Part shown: positions 9,690 to 21,242 of the stretch, in pieces
Layout of the letters: each line of letters opens with the position of its first letter
How positions within the stretch are numbered: position 1 is the stretch's first letter
NCBI GenBank assembly: GCA_037447655.1
Contig: JBBHKE010001856.1
Location: 68,428-132,427, forward strand
DNA length: 64,000 bases
Origin: Zygnema cylindricum
Taxonomy: Eukaryota; Streptophyta; Zygnematophyceae; Zygnematales; Zygnemataceae
Reading direction: 5' to 3'
The notes under the pieces: model-generated
Seen by the model: only the letters and a program-made list of their open reading frames with translations
Databases searched by the model: none
Told to the model about the DNA's origin: nothing
Program-made: the position numbers and the translations under genes

Positions 9690-12363
9690 CCGCGTGGCTA
9701 CAAGATCCCCTTGCCGTACAAATCAAGATCGAGACAACGTTTTGAATCGTACAAAGCCGACTTCTTCCGCCACTCTTGCCATTCAACTCGACAAAACATT
9801 CACTTCTTCCTACCACTCCAGTCCAACAAACATGCTTGTCGCTTTCCTACCTTCGCTTCTCACGATACTCCTAATCGCCGTCGGATTCCATGCGGCCGTC
9901 GCGGATCTGCCGTACATCGTACAACTAGCTGGCCCGGCTCTGCCATTGGCCGTACAGCTGAATCCAGCTCTCCGCCAATCGGAGGCCGCAGTGCAGTCCT
10001 TCACCGCCGCTATGGTTTCACGCCAAAAGAAAGTTTTGGAGCGCATCGATGTACAGTGAGTGGCTTGAAATTCGCTCTCTTTGGATTGATAATCGCACAA
10101 CGCCAGACATTGAACATCGAACATGCAACATTGTGACATGAAATGTTGAAGGTTGAAATACTCGACATTTGTAAGAAATTTAAACTCACAATTAAGCATT
10201 AAAATTTTATTTTTTGAGCATGTTCGGTTTTACTTGTTAAAAACTGGAACATTGATGCCTCATTCTTCATAATGCTTGATCCAAATGTTTATCTCATGAT
10301 TTCAATGCTACAATTTTTTTTCCAAGTTTGGAGATTGGCTATAGGACGTTGAAACGAGCTTTGAGTGTTGCACATTCAAAAAAATAAAATAGATTTTGAA
10401 AATCAAAATTCGACATTGTAAAAACATGACAATGGGAATAGGACATTGAACATTTAAAATTGCAAAATGGACTTACAAAGTCGACGTACTTTCACTGGAA
10501 ATATCCGAGCAATAAATGAAGTGCATAGAGACATAATTGCCATCCTATAATGCCAATGTCTAAAATGTGATAATAATTGCCCTGAGGGTGATTCAAAACC
10601 AGAAAAAGGACACAGCTAAATCTCTTCCAAAAATGGAACGTTGAGAAATGAAGTTTCAGATAACAACAGATTTAAAAGGATGGATGGAACTGGATATGGC
10701 GATGATGACAATAGTGCAATGATGTCATTATGATTGAACATATTTTTTGGAAAAAGATGAAGTATTGAACATGAAATATGACAAAACAAAAAAGAACAGA
10801 ATAGACAGAAAGGGAACAGGTAGAATTAGTTGGAATTTGACATTGCCATTGATTATTGGAACCTGGGAACAAGACCATCTGTTTTTTATTCAAGGTTTGC
10901 GATTAAGTCGGAGTTGAAATGTGAGAGCTAATTGTCCGTTTAATAAGATTGCATCGAGGTGTTTTTGGTATATTTTGTTTTTTTGTAACTTTGTACATTT
11001 GTTTAACGGAAGGAAGAAGTCCAATGTTTCCATGACCACAGGCCAAAATTTCGTTTGTACCATTACGTAAATTCATTAAATGGGTTTGCGGCCATTCTTT
11101 CACCCGAGCAAGTGAAAGCGCTTCAAGGTGCATTTCTATCCTTTGATTTTGTTGACTTCACGATTCGGTATTTGTTGTATAAAAAAATAAATCACTTATC
11201 CCAATTTTTTTTTTTTTTTTTCTTTTCAAATTTTCTGTATGACATAAGTATTAACTGTTGAAATCACTAAATCAGTCCTTAAGTCCCACTTTGTACGTAT
11301 ATATCAGTTTTACTTGTGACATAGTCTTCACTATTTATCGAAGCTTTAAACGCTTTCTATGTCAAAATACCTCAATATACTTTAAGTCAAGACCTCGGTA
11401 GAGGGATCAAACTACCCACCCACTATCCAGCATCATTTTCTGTTCTGATTTTAATTTGTACTTTCTTGCATCCTTTCAATTTTTTGAACAGCAAATATAT
11501 TTACATAAATAAGATTAGGTTTCAAAAAACTTCATTTACAAGTCCAAAAAAATTATAGTCATTTGAGTAAAGCTAATATTTTTTCCCCATCTCTCTTTTC
11601 GCTGTAAACATCCTTGGACTTTTAACATCACCTAGCCATATGTAAACGGTGTGGAACATCGATTTCTCATGGGTAAGTGAAATCATTATAAAATCATTGG
11701 AAATCATTATAAAACTAAAATTCTCTTAACAACTGTAAAACCTTTGTCAAATTTCAATGTCTCACAAGTATTTTTTTGGAGCTGTTGGTTTACAGGAATG
11801 GATGACGTGGTTTCCGTAAAACGGGAGAACAGATATAAGCCTTTAACTACATATACCCCAAATTATTTGGGTTTGAACAATCCAAAAACTGATAATCCTC
11901 CAGGGCTTTACTCAAAAACAAATGGTTCGGGCATGATTATCGGCATTTTGGATACCGGTATGATAGTCAAAACTAAACCACTAAAAGTTGCGAACGAAGA
12001 AAAAAAAACAAAAAATTTCCAAGTTTGCTTCTTATTTCTTCGTTGATTGTGGTGCGCTTGATTATCATATTTTAGAGGTCCAGATGAGTCCAAATTGAGT
12101 GACATTTTTTTCGGTTTCGTTTTATCTGAAAGCTACTTTTTTGTTTTGAACGACCTCAGGAATCTGGCCCGAACATCGGAGTTTTAGTGATGTGGGAATG
12201 CCTTCGCGTCCGACAAAATTTAACGGAACATGTCAGACTGGTCAAAAATGGAAAAAAACTAATTGCAATAAGTAAGTATCTTTTTCAGCGCAAAACTTCA
12301 CATAAAAAAGTTCAATTCTACCCATCTCTACCTCCCTTTTTTACATCCCTACCTACCTCTTTG
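9690..12363 (+). repeat. Right arm of the large inverted duplication
   Basis: Partner of 4439-6668. It covers the region upstream of the subtilase start, exons 1-4 and part of intron 4. Exon boundaries are conserved between the arms; introns 1 and 2 differ by insertions and deletions. Confidence 0.9.
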
Positions 12364-15300
12364 TCAGTTCTCTATCTTTCTCTCCACAGGGTTGCAGACA
12401 ATCACTTTCCTTTAGTACAAGTGTGTTGCATTCTACTAATCTAGTTTTGCACTCTTTTTTAATGAAATAGATTTGAATTCGGGTCACTACATTGGCAACC
12501 AGATACTCGTCTATTGAGTGAAGAAGAGACCTCTATTGAGAGTGGCTGCTGTAGGTCATGTCCTTTTGCGCCTTCGGCCCCCCACGTTAAAAAGTTGTAT
12601 GCTAATATTTGCTACGGCTATTTATGTTTTGTCTAGATATTTAATTGTTAGAAGTACATTCCCTTTGTATGAAGTGATGATCTAGTGTGTGCCCAATGTT
12701 TAAGTGTGCTCAACAACTGTCCTTTTCCCTGTTGCGCTGTACAGCTCTGCCTAGAACATTTGTGTGCAGTTGACCTTTTTGGTGTGAAACCCCTATCTCA
12801 CCACCTCGCTTTTCAATTCCACTCTACCTCACCTTTTTCTCCATTTGTATCTCTCTCGTCTCTCCATCCCTTTTCCTCAACTTTACACCTCCCTTGTTCT
12901 TTTCCTCCACTGACCCGCTTTTTTTTTTGTATTTCTCGTCCCTACCATTTTTTGTCCACATCACCAACTCTACCTTTCCCCTCTCTCTACCTCGTCTATT
13001 TCACTTTAGCTACTTATCTCTTTACCCATCTCAACCTCTCCTTGTTCTCCATCTCGGCCTCGTCTTTTCCGGGCTTCACCTCTTTTTTCCCGGCTTCACC
13101 TCTCTTTGCCCGGCTTCACTTCTCTTTTCCCATCTCCACTCTCTATTTTCCCAACCCGCACTTCGCTCTCTTCCTCTCTTCCTCCTCCTCTCCCCCACAC
13201 TCAAAAGCCCAATGTGTATCCATCTTTTCCATTCCCATGAAATTATGAAATCCACCTTATTCTTACCTATTAATGTTGTTGGATCCAAATTGTTTTGCAG
13301 TAAAATTATCGGCGCTCGCTATTTTTATAAGGGTTTAGGAGATGACAATTGGCCTCCCGATGAATATCTCTCTGCTCGTGATGCTGACGGACATGGAACT
13401 CACACAGCCTCCACAGCCGCAGGATCTATAGTAAAAAACGTGACTCTGTCGGGATTGAATATAGGTCAAGCTCAAGGAATTGCTTATGGAGCTCATTTAT
13501 CCATCTATAAGGTAAGCACACTGTCAGAAATTCTGAAAAGCTATTTAACTAAGATGACAAAAATCGTAAACCAAATGACCAAAAACTGGTTTATAATGGC
13601 ATTCTTACATGGTTGAGCATGCATATACAAAAGTATACAATAATTATACAGTGTTCACATAAAATGAAGTATATAAAAACGAATATGCTATATATATATT
13701 TGTGGATACATAAATATCCGTGTATTCATATAAATATCCATTTGTAACATAGCGCATATATGAATATTTATATGTTTTTATATCCCTATATGTACATTTA
13801 TACATGTATATATACATGTATTTTCAAATATGCGCATATGTATTTATTTGAAGTTGAAGAACGCTTTTTCTGTTTACATACATTTTTTTTTCTTTATGAA
13901 GTTTTCTCAAAGTTTTTGGATCAGGAAATCGATTTACAAGGATACAGTTTTGATTAGTGAGCTTCTTTCTGTTTCCAAATAATTGGAGGTTTTTCATAAT
14001 CAAAGTAGTGTTTTTTAGCAAATAGAATACAAATTTTGATTCTTCTCGTCTTCTTTCCGTTTAATTTTTTTTTGCTTAACTTTTCCTTTTCCTTTTTCCT
14101 TTCCTATTCCATTGCTTTTTCCTTTCTTGTTCCTTTTCCAAAACTTGCTCCATTTATGTTCCTGGTATTTTCCTTCTTCTTTTCTTTTCCCATTATCTTT
14201 TCCTTCGATTACTTTTTCCTCGTATTTTTTTTTTGGTTTTCTCTCTTTTCATTTTTTTTTCTTTTCACTTTTGCTCTTCATTGATCGGAACCTTTTATTC
14301 CGTTACTTTTTCTTTCTCTTCCGTCCTTCTCCATCCCATTATCCTTATCCTTTGACCTTTACATCCCTTTCCTTTCCCTATTCTCCCCTTTTCTTTTGAT
14401 ATTTTTTTTCCTGGTTTGTTCGGTCGCCTTTCCTTGTCCTTTTCAATTCCTTTGCTTCCACTCCTTTTTTTGGACTTTTTTGTCATATTGTTTTTTAGGG
14501 TTTCACAAGGCTTTTGAAATTTCTCCATCTCCTTCCCTTTCTCACCCCCCTTCTCCTTCCCCTTCCCTTAACCTTTCCGCTTCCCCGTCACCTTTCCATT
14601 CCTTTTCTTTTCATCCCTTTTTTTTATTTTCAACTCGTTAATTAGAAAATTCCCTTTTTTTGCAGATTTGTTGGAGTATTGGATGCTCAGGATCTGACAT
14701 TTTGGCAGGCTTAGATGCTGCAATTAGCGACGGAGTTGATGTTATTTCGATGTCTTTGGGGCCATTTTTCGCACTTTACCCCTTTGATTCTGAAATTGAT
14801 CAAGGCACTTTGAACGCCGCGATTGCCGGAATTCCAAGTTCTCTTGCCGCCGGAAATTCCGGACCCTATTTGACATCTGTTTCGAATATATCTCCGTGGT
14901 ACATGTCAGTTGCGGCTAGCAGTTTGCCACGTCGGTTTATCAGTAAAACGAACTTGGGGAGTGGTTCCGAATTCAAAGTTAGTTTTCCCTTCACCTAAAA
15001 CCCCTTTTTTGTTTCCAGGGTTTATTTGTCATGGCAATGGAATGATAATTTTTTTACAGCATAAAAAACCCTTTCAATGTTTTGTCTGTTTAGAAAGTAT
15101 TCCAACTATTTCTTATATTATAACATTTGCTTAATATACCTATGATAAACATTTGGGGGAGCTCGAGGAAGGAAAGAGGGTGAAAGAGAGGGCGGGAGAC
15201 AGGGAGATTTAGATAGATAGTGAGAGGGAGAGAGGGAAGGAAAGAGTGAGAGAGCGAGAAAGAGTGGAGAGGATGAAAGAGAAGAGAAGGGAAAGGGGAA

Positions 15301-18300
15301 GAATGGAGGAGATGGTGGCAAAAAAGGGGAGAGAGAGGGGAAAGAGAGAGTGGGGAGTGAGGGTGGAAGAGAGGGAGAGAGTGAAAGAGATAGGGAGTTA
15401 ATAGAAGTAGAGCCAGAGGAAGCAGGAAAGAAAAAGAGAGGGGTGGAGAGGAAGGAGGGAGAGCAAGAGATAGAAACGGAGGGAGAGAGGGAGAAAAGAG
15501 AGTGAACAAAAAGAGGAAGAGAGAGAGGGGTAAAGAGGGAATTTATCATCAAATACCTTAAGACGTTATCAGATTAAAACTATACATTCATGTTGACATC
15601 TGATTTGTAAGATATCTTTGTAGAACAGGAAAGTCTGATACGGGAACACTTAAAAATACTCATTTTGCTCAGAACTTGCTTCAGAAAAATGAACGAAGTG
15701 TGCACATGTCACATCACGCCTCGCTTGTCATGTCACTCTTCGACAAAAATTTCATAGCCTTAAACTCAAATCCTTGAACTTTGACGTTGTATTATCGGCC
15801 CGAAATGTTGGAAATGAAAATGTCGAAAAATACATATGGTTCGAAACCTCTTAAATCATAGAGCTTGTTAACTTATATTGAAAAAAAGCTCTTCCGAAAA
15901 CCCCAAAAACCCCTTATATCATTAACAAAGTTTCTGTCATTTATTTGCCCAGGGTCTTGGATTGACCAACGGGACAGTGCCAGCTGGCACCAAAACACCG
16001 TTTATCCCGCTAATTTACGCGGGAAATGCGGCGTTAAAAAGCATTTCAGATAATGATCGAGCTAAGTAAGTAACATCAACAAACATTTTATAAAGTTTCA
16101 GATTATTCGTATATTTTGTGTTTATCAAAAGAGAAAAGACACGCGGTCATTGCAAAAAGAACTAGCGGAAAAAACATGGCATTGTCCCAAAAGGTTACTG
16201 CTGTAATTTTTTATATTATAAAAAACAAGAAACGGCCTTATTTACAATTTTTTCATGTCCTAGCATAAGAAGAAATTCTAATGTGACAAATATTTCAGTC
16301 GGTTTCTCTCTCTCCCTCACCCACTCCCTCTTTTCTTGTTGGATTGGCACGTGAAGCCGGTCCAATACGGGGTAGAATATGGAAATATCCATACTCGAGC
16401 CGCCCGTAATAAATGGGTACGGACCCGCCAGTCTCAACATCGAGCTGGTGGCACAGTGGTAGTGCGTTCGCAGCTGAAGTGAAAGGTCCCAGGTTCGAAC
16501 CCTGGCCGGCTCAATTTTCCCAAGTGTGGGACATGCCGAATCCCGGATTTCTAGGAAATCTAACATGGTATCGGAGCCAGCGGGATTGCGGATGGTTTGA
16601 CCGGCTTTCCCGTGAGGGGGGGTGTTGGATTGGCACGTGAAGCCGGTCCAATACGGGGTAGAATATGGAAATATCCATACTCGAGCCGCCCGTAATAAAT
16701 GGGTACGGACCCGCCAGTCTCAACATCGAGCTGGTGGCACAGTGGTAGTGCGTCGCAGCTGAAGTGAAAGGTCCCAGGTTCGAACCCTGGCCGGCTCAAT
16801 TTTCCCAAGTGTGGGACATGCCGAATCCCGGATTTCTAGGAAATCTAACATTTCTCTCTCTCCCTCTCTCTCTCCCTCTCTCACTCTCTCCCTCCCTCTC
16901 ACCGTCCCTCTCCTTCTCCCTCTCTCACTGTCCAACTTTCTCTCTCTCTCGCCCTCTACTTTTTTTTGTGTCTAAACATTGTTTCCTATATTTTTGCTCG
17001 GTGCAATTTCTCGACAAACTCCCTTTTTTGACCTCTTCTCAACTTTCTAATTAACTAATTGTTTTGTTGAATATGGGTCTGGTAGAGAATGCTTGGGAAA
17101 AACTCTCAACAAAACTATGGTTCAAGGAAAAATCGTCATTTGTGAGAATGCCGATGTGTATCAAGCCGAAATCTATGTGAAAAAATTGGGAGCTGCGGGA
17201 GTGATTTTTCGAGAAAGTTATCCTTCTGATACACATTCGACAGAGATACATGATTTACCGGCAAGTCATGTTGGTTTTTCGGACGGAAAGAAAATTTTAT
17301 CTTATGCAACTACAACAAAGTAAGTTTTCCATTTCTTTTTTCGCAGTTTTTTCTTTTTTGAACGAACTTTCTATCGAATTGTTTGTTTTGCATTTTAATT
17401 ATTGACCATCCCCTAGTTCACCAGATTACTTTCTCATAATTGTTTTGTTTCTTCGGATTTTTTTTGTTGTTGTCCTTTTTTTTGTGCATTTTTTTTATTT
17501 TTTTGGCAGAAACCCTAGAGCTTCAATTTCTAGTACGGTTACTACTTATAACGCAACTTCTCTAGTCGCCGATTTCTCCTCGAGGGGCCCAAATCCCTAT
17601 GCGGACATTATGAAGGTGAAAAACAAATATTGTGAAAGAGGTTTTACATTTGTAATTTATTTCTATCTGCATGTTTATTTAACTTTTCTGATTCAGCTGT
17701 CATTATTTGGCTTTTGTCTATCGTAAATGTCAGTTAGTTGAAATTAATTTCCATGTCTGAATTTCGCATATTTCCAACTTAGCGTTTATTGTTTTTCTTT
17801 TATCATTTCATAAACGCCGTATTCAAACCACCCAAACTTTGCGTCGTCGTTGGAGGTCTTAATTATGCAAGAAAATATTTAATGTTTTATCTTTCCTCTG
17901 CTTTTCTCGCGTTGAAATATCATACTACTGCTACTCATTCTACCACAACTAACACTACTAATAATAGCAACAATGACGATAATGGTGATATAACGATAAT
18001 AATGATAGAAGTTACAATTATAGTACTCATATAAGAAACCCTCCTTCCCTCTCCACCCCTCCCTCTCTTCCTCTCCCTCTCCCCTCGCCACCTTTTTTCA
18101 GCCTGATATTATTGCGCCCGGAGATTATATTTTGGCCGCCTTTCCCCCCAATGCGCCCTATCACATCCCAAAATCTGAGTTTGAAATACTAAGTGGAACT
18201 TCCATGGCCACTCCGCATGTGGCAGGAGTTTTAGCCCTTTTAAGATCCGGAAAGCCTAGTTGGAGTCCCGGAAGATTGTATTCTGCCATTGCAACTACGG

Positions 18301-20511
18301 GTATGCGAAACGAATAAAAATCAAAAAAATGAAAACATCACTATTTTCTTATTATTATTATTATTATTATTCACAATTATTAAATTGTTGGCATTATTAT
18401 GATTATTCGCGTTCTTTTTATTTTTGCAGTAGATGTATTTTTAGGGGACTATATTTCTTGCACTTGGAACAGTGGGTACGTAGTAAAAAAAAATTTTACA
18501 TTCTTGGTAGTTTATATTTATATTTTTTTTGTTCTAGAATGATATTAATGATGCCATTTAAGATGTGATATAACTCACTAGATATTTAAAATGATATTAA
18601 AATGGAACTTGAATAAATTTAAACATAAACTCTAATAAATCAAGGAGACGGGTAAATAATCGCTAGTCGCAGTGATAAATACTAAACAATTCATTGATAT
18701 TTGATATTTTTGGCATGCAAGAATTCTCTCGAGAATTAACAAGCGTCAACTTTATGAAAAGCTTGATGTCTCACAAAACTTGTATGTTAGAGAAAAAAAG
18801 TATGGACTTTTACATTTGTAGAAAGTTAATTCACTTCTACCAACTTCAACTTCCATATTGATTCATTCCATTTCCTTTCTTTTGATTCATTTCTTTTTTT
18901 TTCGTTTACTATTTTGTTGCAGCCTCACCTTTATCAGCAGGGAATGCCTTAGATTTTGGAAATGGTCTTTTAAGACCTAACTTTGCACTAGATCCGGGTC
19001 TTGTTTACGACACCGGAATACATGGATACATTCTTTACCTCTGTAATTTTCTTACAGCTTCATCAATCAAAAAGAAATTCGGTATGTCTTGCCCAAAATA
19101 TAAAAGCACCTTCCATTATAATTCACCCTCTCTTATGATGACTGAAGTGAAAGGAGTCGGTTTCACGACGACTCGAAAAGTCACAAATATGGGTCCAGCG
19201 AATTCTACCTATGTGGTTGAACTACAACAACCGAAAGGAGCAAATGTTACTATTTATCCAACTACTTTGGTATTCACAAAAGAAAAGCAATCGTTGACCT
19301 TTACAATCAAAGTTGTGGGAACGGCCATCACACAAAATGGAAAAACTGGTGAGTTTATATTGGGGTATTTATAGGCTGTTTGAGTATTATGGTCACAGAA
19401 AAACACAAGTGAAGTAACTTACCTGTTTATTATGGTCGCAGATAAAAGGAGCATATATATTTTCTCTAGTGTGGTATAGGTGGTTTGATAATTTTCGTCA
19501 CGTTAAACACAAATTATTGGTAGGTTTTTGAGAGTGTATATGGTTAATTCTTTCTGTCACAAAATGAGAGCGTAAATGTGATTTAAAATTTATTTCGCGC
19601 AATGTTGAGTGATTATATAATCTTTTTGGAAAGACGATTCACCAAAGGTAAGTTTCTCTGTTTTGGCAGTTTTTTCTTATTAGGAAAAGATCAAAAGGGC
19701 ATGTCACGGGGTGCATTTGGCAGTTAAGTCACAATTTATTTATTTTTCAATCAAAGCCAATTAAGTGAAGATGTTCAAAACAATTTAAATGGGTTATTCA
19801 TATTTTCGCGTATTATTTCCATCCAAAATCACAGTGAACAAAGAACCTAACAACCTTATCTGGAAAATATAATTGGATTAAGTTATGACTAACGGATAGG
19901 AAAAAAAAACAAAAAATGTTTGTCTTAAAATGATTATACTGAAAGCAGAATAGTTAAAAATAAATGTAACGGACCTTATACAATTTTTTTTAGCTAATTA
20001 CTGAAAAGTATGGCGTTTTCCGTCTTTATTGTTTTCAAAAATGTACAGTTGGTTTCTTTGCTTCACCGAACAAAATAGTTATATGATATATAATACCAAT
20101 TTAGAAAAGAAATAGAAAAACCGTAGAGCACCTTTTCTTTTGTAATTTTATTATAAATAAGATATTCACTTGGCCAGAGTAGAGGAATTCATGGACAGCC
20201 GTATGATAATTTGCAATTTGTTTAAAGGGATCTAATAAGAATATCGTCTGAGAAGTCTCTATAAATAAAATTACATTTAAAATAAGGAAAGACCATCAAG
20301 AAAGGAGAAACCCTTCATTTCAAGATCCAATTCTCAAGACTAACAAGATATTGTATTACCAAATAGAAATTAACTTTCAAGACAATTTTTTTTTTTTTTT
20401 TTGTACCTTTCAGGTAACTATGCTTTTGGGAGGTGGATATGGAAATCAACGGATGGAAAGTACAGCATACCGAGTCCTATAATGGTGAACATTGTTGGGG
20501 TTCCCAAATAA
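9832..20511 (+). CDS. Plant-type secreted subtilisin-like serine protease (subtilase, S8A), multi-exon
   Basis: Exons: 9832-10055, 11042-11127, 11796-11957, 12160-12271, 13301-13511, 14666-14977, 15953-16065, 17086-17319, 17510-17615, 18102-18300, 18923-19348, 20414-20511. All introns are GT-AG, phases match throughout, and there is no stop before TAA at 20509. The product has 760 residues, normal for the family. Domain order: signal peptide (about 1-24, MLVAFLPSLLTILLIAVGF), inhibitor I9 propeptide (to about 110, with NGFAAILSPEQVKAL), catalytic domain, protease-associated insert (about 370-480), and a C-terminal fibronectin-III-like domain ending in a SPIMV motif. Catalytic residues: Asp156 in ILDTG (11951), His226 in GHGTHTASTAAG (13392), Asn329 in AAGNSGP (14855), Ser554 in GTSMATPHVAG (18201). 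The start was chosen at the signal peptide; an in-frame ATG at 9694 would bury it. Likely a secreted, cell-wall or apoplastic protease; the substrate is unknown. Confidence 0.95.
12822..13200 (+). repeat. Pyrimidine-rich tract in subtilase intron 4
   Basis: A C/T-rich stretch contains degenerate tandem units such as CCCGGCTTCACCTCT near 13068-13130. The long open frames over it are composition artefacts. It precedes the exon 5 acceptor at 13300. Confidence 0.8.
14036..14640 (+). repeat. About 600-bp polypyrimidine tract in subtilase intron 5
   Basis: An almost purine-poor run of TTTTCC-type words fills the second half of the intron, ending just before the exon 6 acceptor at 14661-14665. It encodes nothing recognisable. 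Such tracts can form triplex structures; whether it affects splicing is not shown. Confidence 0.85.
15165..15541 (+). repeat. About 380-bp polypurine tract in subtilase intron 6
   Basis: A nearly uninterrupted G/A run (GAGAGAGGGAGA-type words) on the transcribed sense strand, the reverse polarity to the tract in intron 5. The Ser/Leu/Pro-rich open frames on the other strand are artefacts of this composition. Confidence 0.85.
16442..16513 (+). ncRNA. tRNA-like cloverleaf inside the TRIM 5' LTR
   Basis: The 72-nt segment folds as a full tRNA. The acceptor stem GAGCTGG/CCGGCTC is 7 bp with one G-U. The D arm is GCAC/GTGC with loop AGTGGTA. The anticodon stem TTCGC/GTGAA is 5 bp with one G-U, and the T arm CCAGG/CCTGG is a perfect 5 bp with loop TTCGAAC; A is at the discriminator position. 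Box A TGGCACAGTGG and box B GGTTCGAACCC match the Pol III consensus. The anticodon loop (AGCTGAA) lacks the universal U33, so it is probably not a working translational tRNA. It is better read as a tRNA-derived internal promoter. Confidence 0.8.
16728..16798 (+). ncRNA. tRNA-like sequence inside the TRIM 3' LTR
   Basis: Copy of the sequence at 16442-16513, with one T deleted at the D-arm/anticodon-arm junction (GCGTTCGC to GCGTCGC). Box A and box B are unchanged. Confidence 0.75.
16851..16960 (+). repeat. CT-rich microsatellite in subtilase intron 7
   Basis: TCTCTCTCCCTC-type repeats directly follow the TRIM. Similar CT sequence precedes it at about 16304-16336, so the TRIM inserted into a CT tract. 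Confidence 0.85.
18430..18471 (+). other. Possible 42-nt cassette exon of the subtilase
   Basis: Between exons ending at 18300 and starting at 18923, this segment has an acceptor (TTTTTGCAG) and a possible donor (GTGGGT). It is open in the phase of the gene and a multiple of three long. Including it adds 14 residues (VDVFLGDYISCTWN-like) between the catalytic Ser region and the SPLSAGNALDFG segment, giving 774 residues. Skipping it leaves the gene equally open. Many plant subtilases have a short variable stretch at this place, so both forms are plausible. Confidence 0.45.
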
Positions 20512-21021
20512 TGTTCCGCATTTTTTTTCTTTTGTATTCTTTTTTATTATTTTTTACCAAAATTTTGAGGCCCCACATGAATCCACAAAATCCACAAGGC
20601 CTGTTTAGGGAGCTCTTTGTATCTCCACAAGCAAATATCAAAGGAGAATTTTCAATGTTAACTTTCCGAGAAATCTGGGTTTTAAATATTTAGAACTGAA
20701 AAAGATCAATGTATCGAGACATGGTTAACGGATTAATTTCCACTATATGAAAAATAAATAAAAATGTTATTTTTTTGCACTATTTTTGTTATTCCGTTAA
20801 GTTATATACATAGCTTGAGGTGCTCCATGTTAGGTTTTTGCGTTGTGAGAATTTGTGTTAGCGTCGGGTGTCAATTTTGCAATCGTGTTTCCCTTAGCTT
20901 AATTGATTATTTTTTCCGTCGGTGTAATTTGTGTCCTGTCCCATTTAAGTGTTTGTAAGGCGGGTCATGGTTACTGTACGGTTTTGTGTCGTAGTGAACG
21001 ATGTGGTCTTTTTTTTTGCGG
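20512..21021 (+). other. Subtilase 3' flank
   Basis: Downstream of the stop codon the sequence is AT-rich. An AATAAATAAAAATG cluster at about 20751-20764 could be a polyadenylation signal. No other gene was recognised before the MITE at 21024. Confidence 0.5.
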
Positions 21022-21023
21022 TA

Positions 21024-21240
21024 CACCGCCAATCGCTATTAGCGTTGTGTACTTTAATCCCGTCCCGTTTTTTTTTTCTTTTATTCTCAAATAGAATTAT
21101 CCACACTATTTAAAAAAAGCCCTAATTCCTAATTAGAGTAATCGATTTCTTCGAAAATTTCCAAATTCCCAATCAGCGTAAACCACGCTAATTATTCGTA
21201 TACGCTAAAGAAACTTCTACTCTAATAGCGATTGGCGGTG
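21024..21240. mobile_element. MITE family A, copy 3 (217 bp)
   Basis: Ends CACCGCCAATCGCTATTAGCG and TAATAGCGATTGGCGGTG are flanked by TA at 21022-21023 and 21241-21242. The interior aligns with copy 2 at 8354-8564 over its length. It lies about 500 bp downstream of the subtilase stop. Confidence 0.9.
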
Positions 21241-21242
21241 TA

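Larger units (their letters stand above)
16337..16850 (+). mobile_element. Intact TRIM-type miniature LTR retrotransposon, copy 1
   Basis: Two direct LTRs (16337-16565, 229 bp; 16623-16850, 228 bp) start TGTTGG and end TAACA. They differ by a single-base deletion. The internal part is only 57 bp: a primer-binding site TGGTATCGGAGCCAG at 16566, matching the complement of the 3' end of initiator tRNA-Met with one difference, and a polypurine tract GTGAGGGGGGG just before the second LTR. The 5-bp target duplication TTTCT flanks it (16332-16336 and 16851-16855). It lies in sense orientation in subtilase intron 7 and has no coding capacity, so transposition would need proteins in trans. Near-identical LTRs imply a recent insertion. 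Each LTR holds a tRNA-like sequence, listed separately. Confidence 0.93.

Noticed and set aside
9694-9831. Upstream in-frame ATG for the subtilase (46 extra residues)
   Set aside because: It would place a polar extension before a clear signal peptide. The pseudogene arm also favours a start at the signal peptide, where its ATG is the mutated base.
12685-13248. Long open frames in intron 4 (Ser/Phe/Leu-rich)
   Set aside because: They lie in a CT-rich intron tract; composition alone keeps the frame open, and subtilase splicing skips the region with exact phase agreement.
14036-14641. Hydrophobic Phe/Leu/Ser open frames that look like membrane proteins
   Set aside because: Artefact of the polypyrimidine tract in intron 5.
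15090-15552. Minus-strand Ser/Leu/Pro-rich open frames
   Set aside because: Complement of the purine tract in intron 6; low complexity, no domain.
16442-16513. A normal chromosomal tRNA gene
   Set aside because: The sequence is repeated in both LTRs and lacks U33 in the anticodon loop; it moves with the TRIM. It is described as tRNA-like instead.
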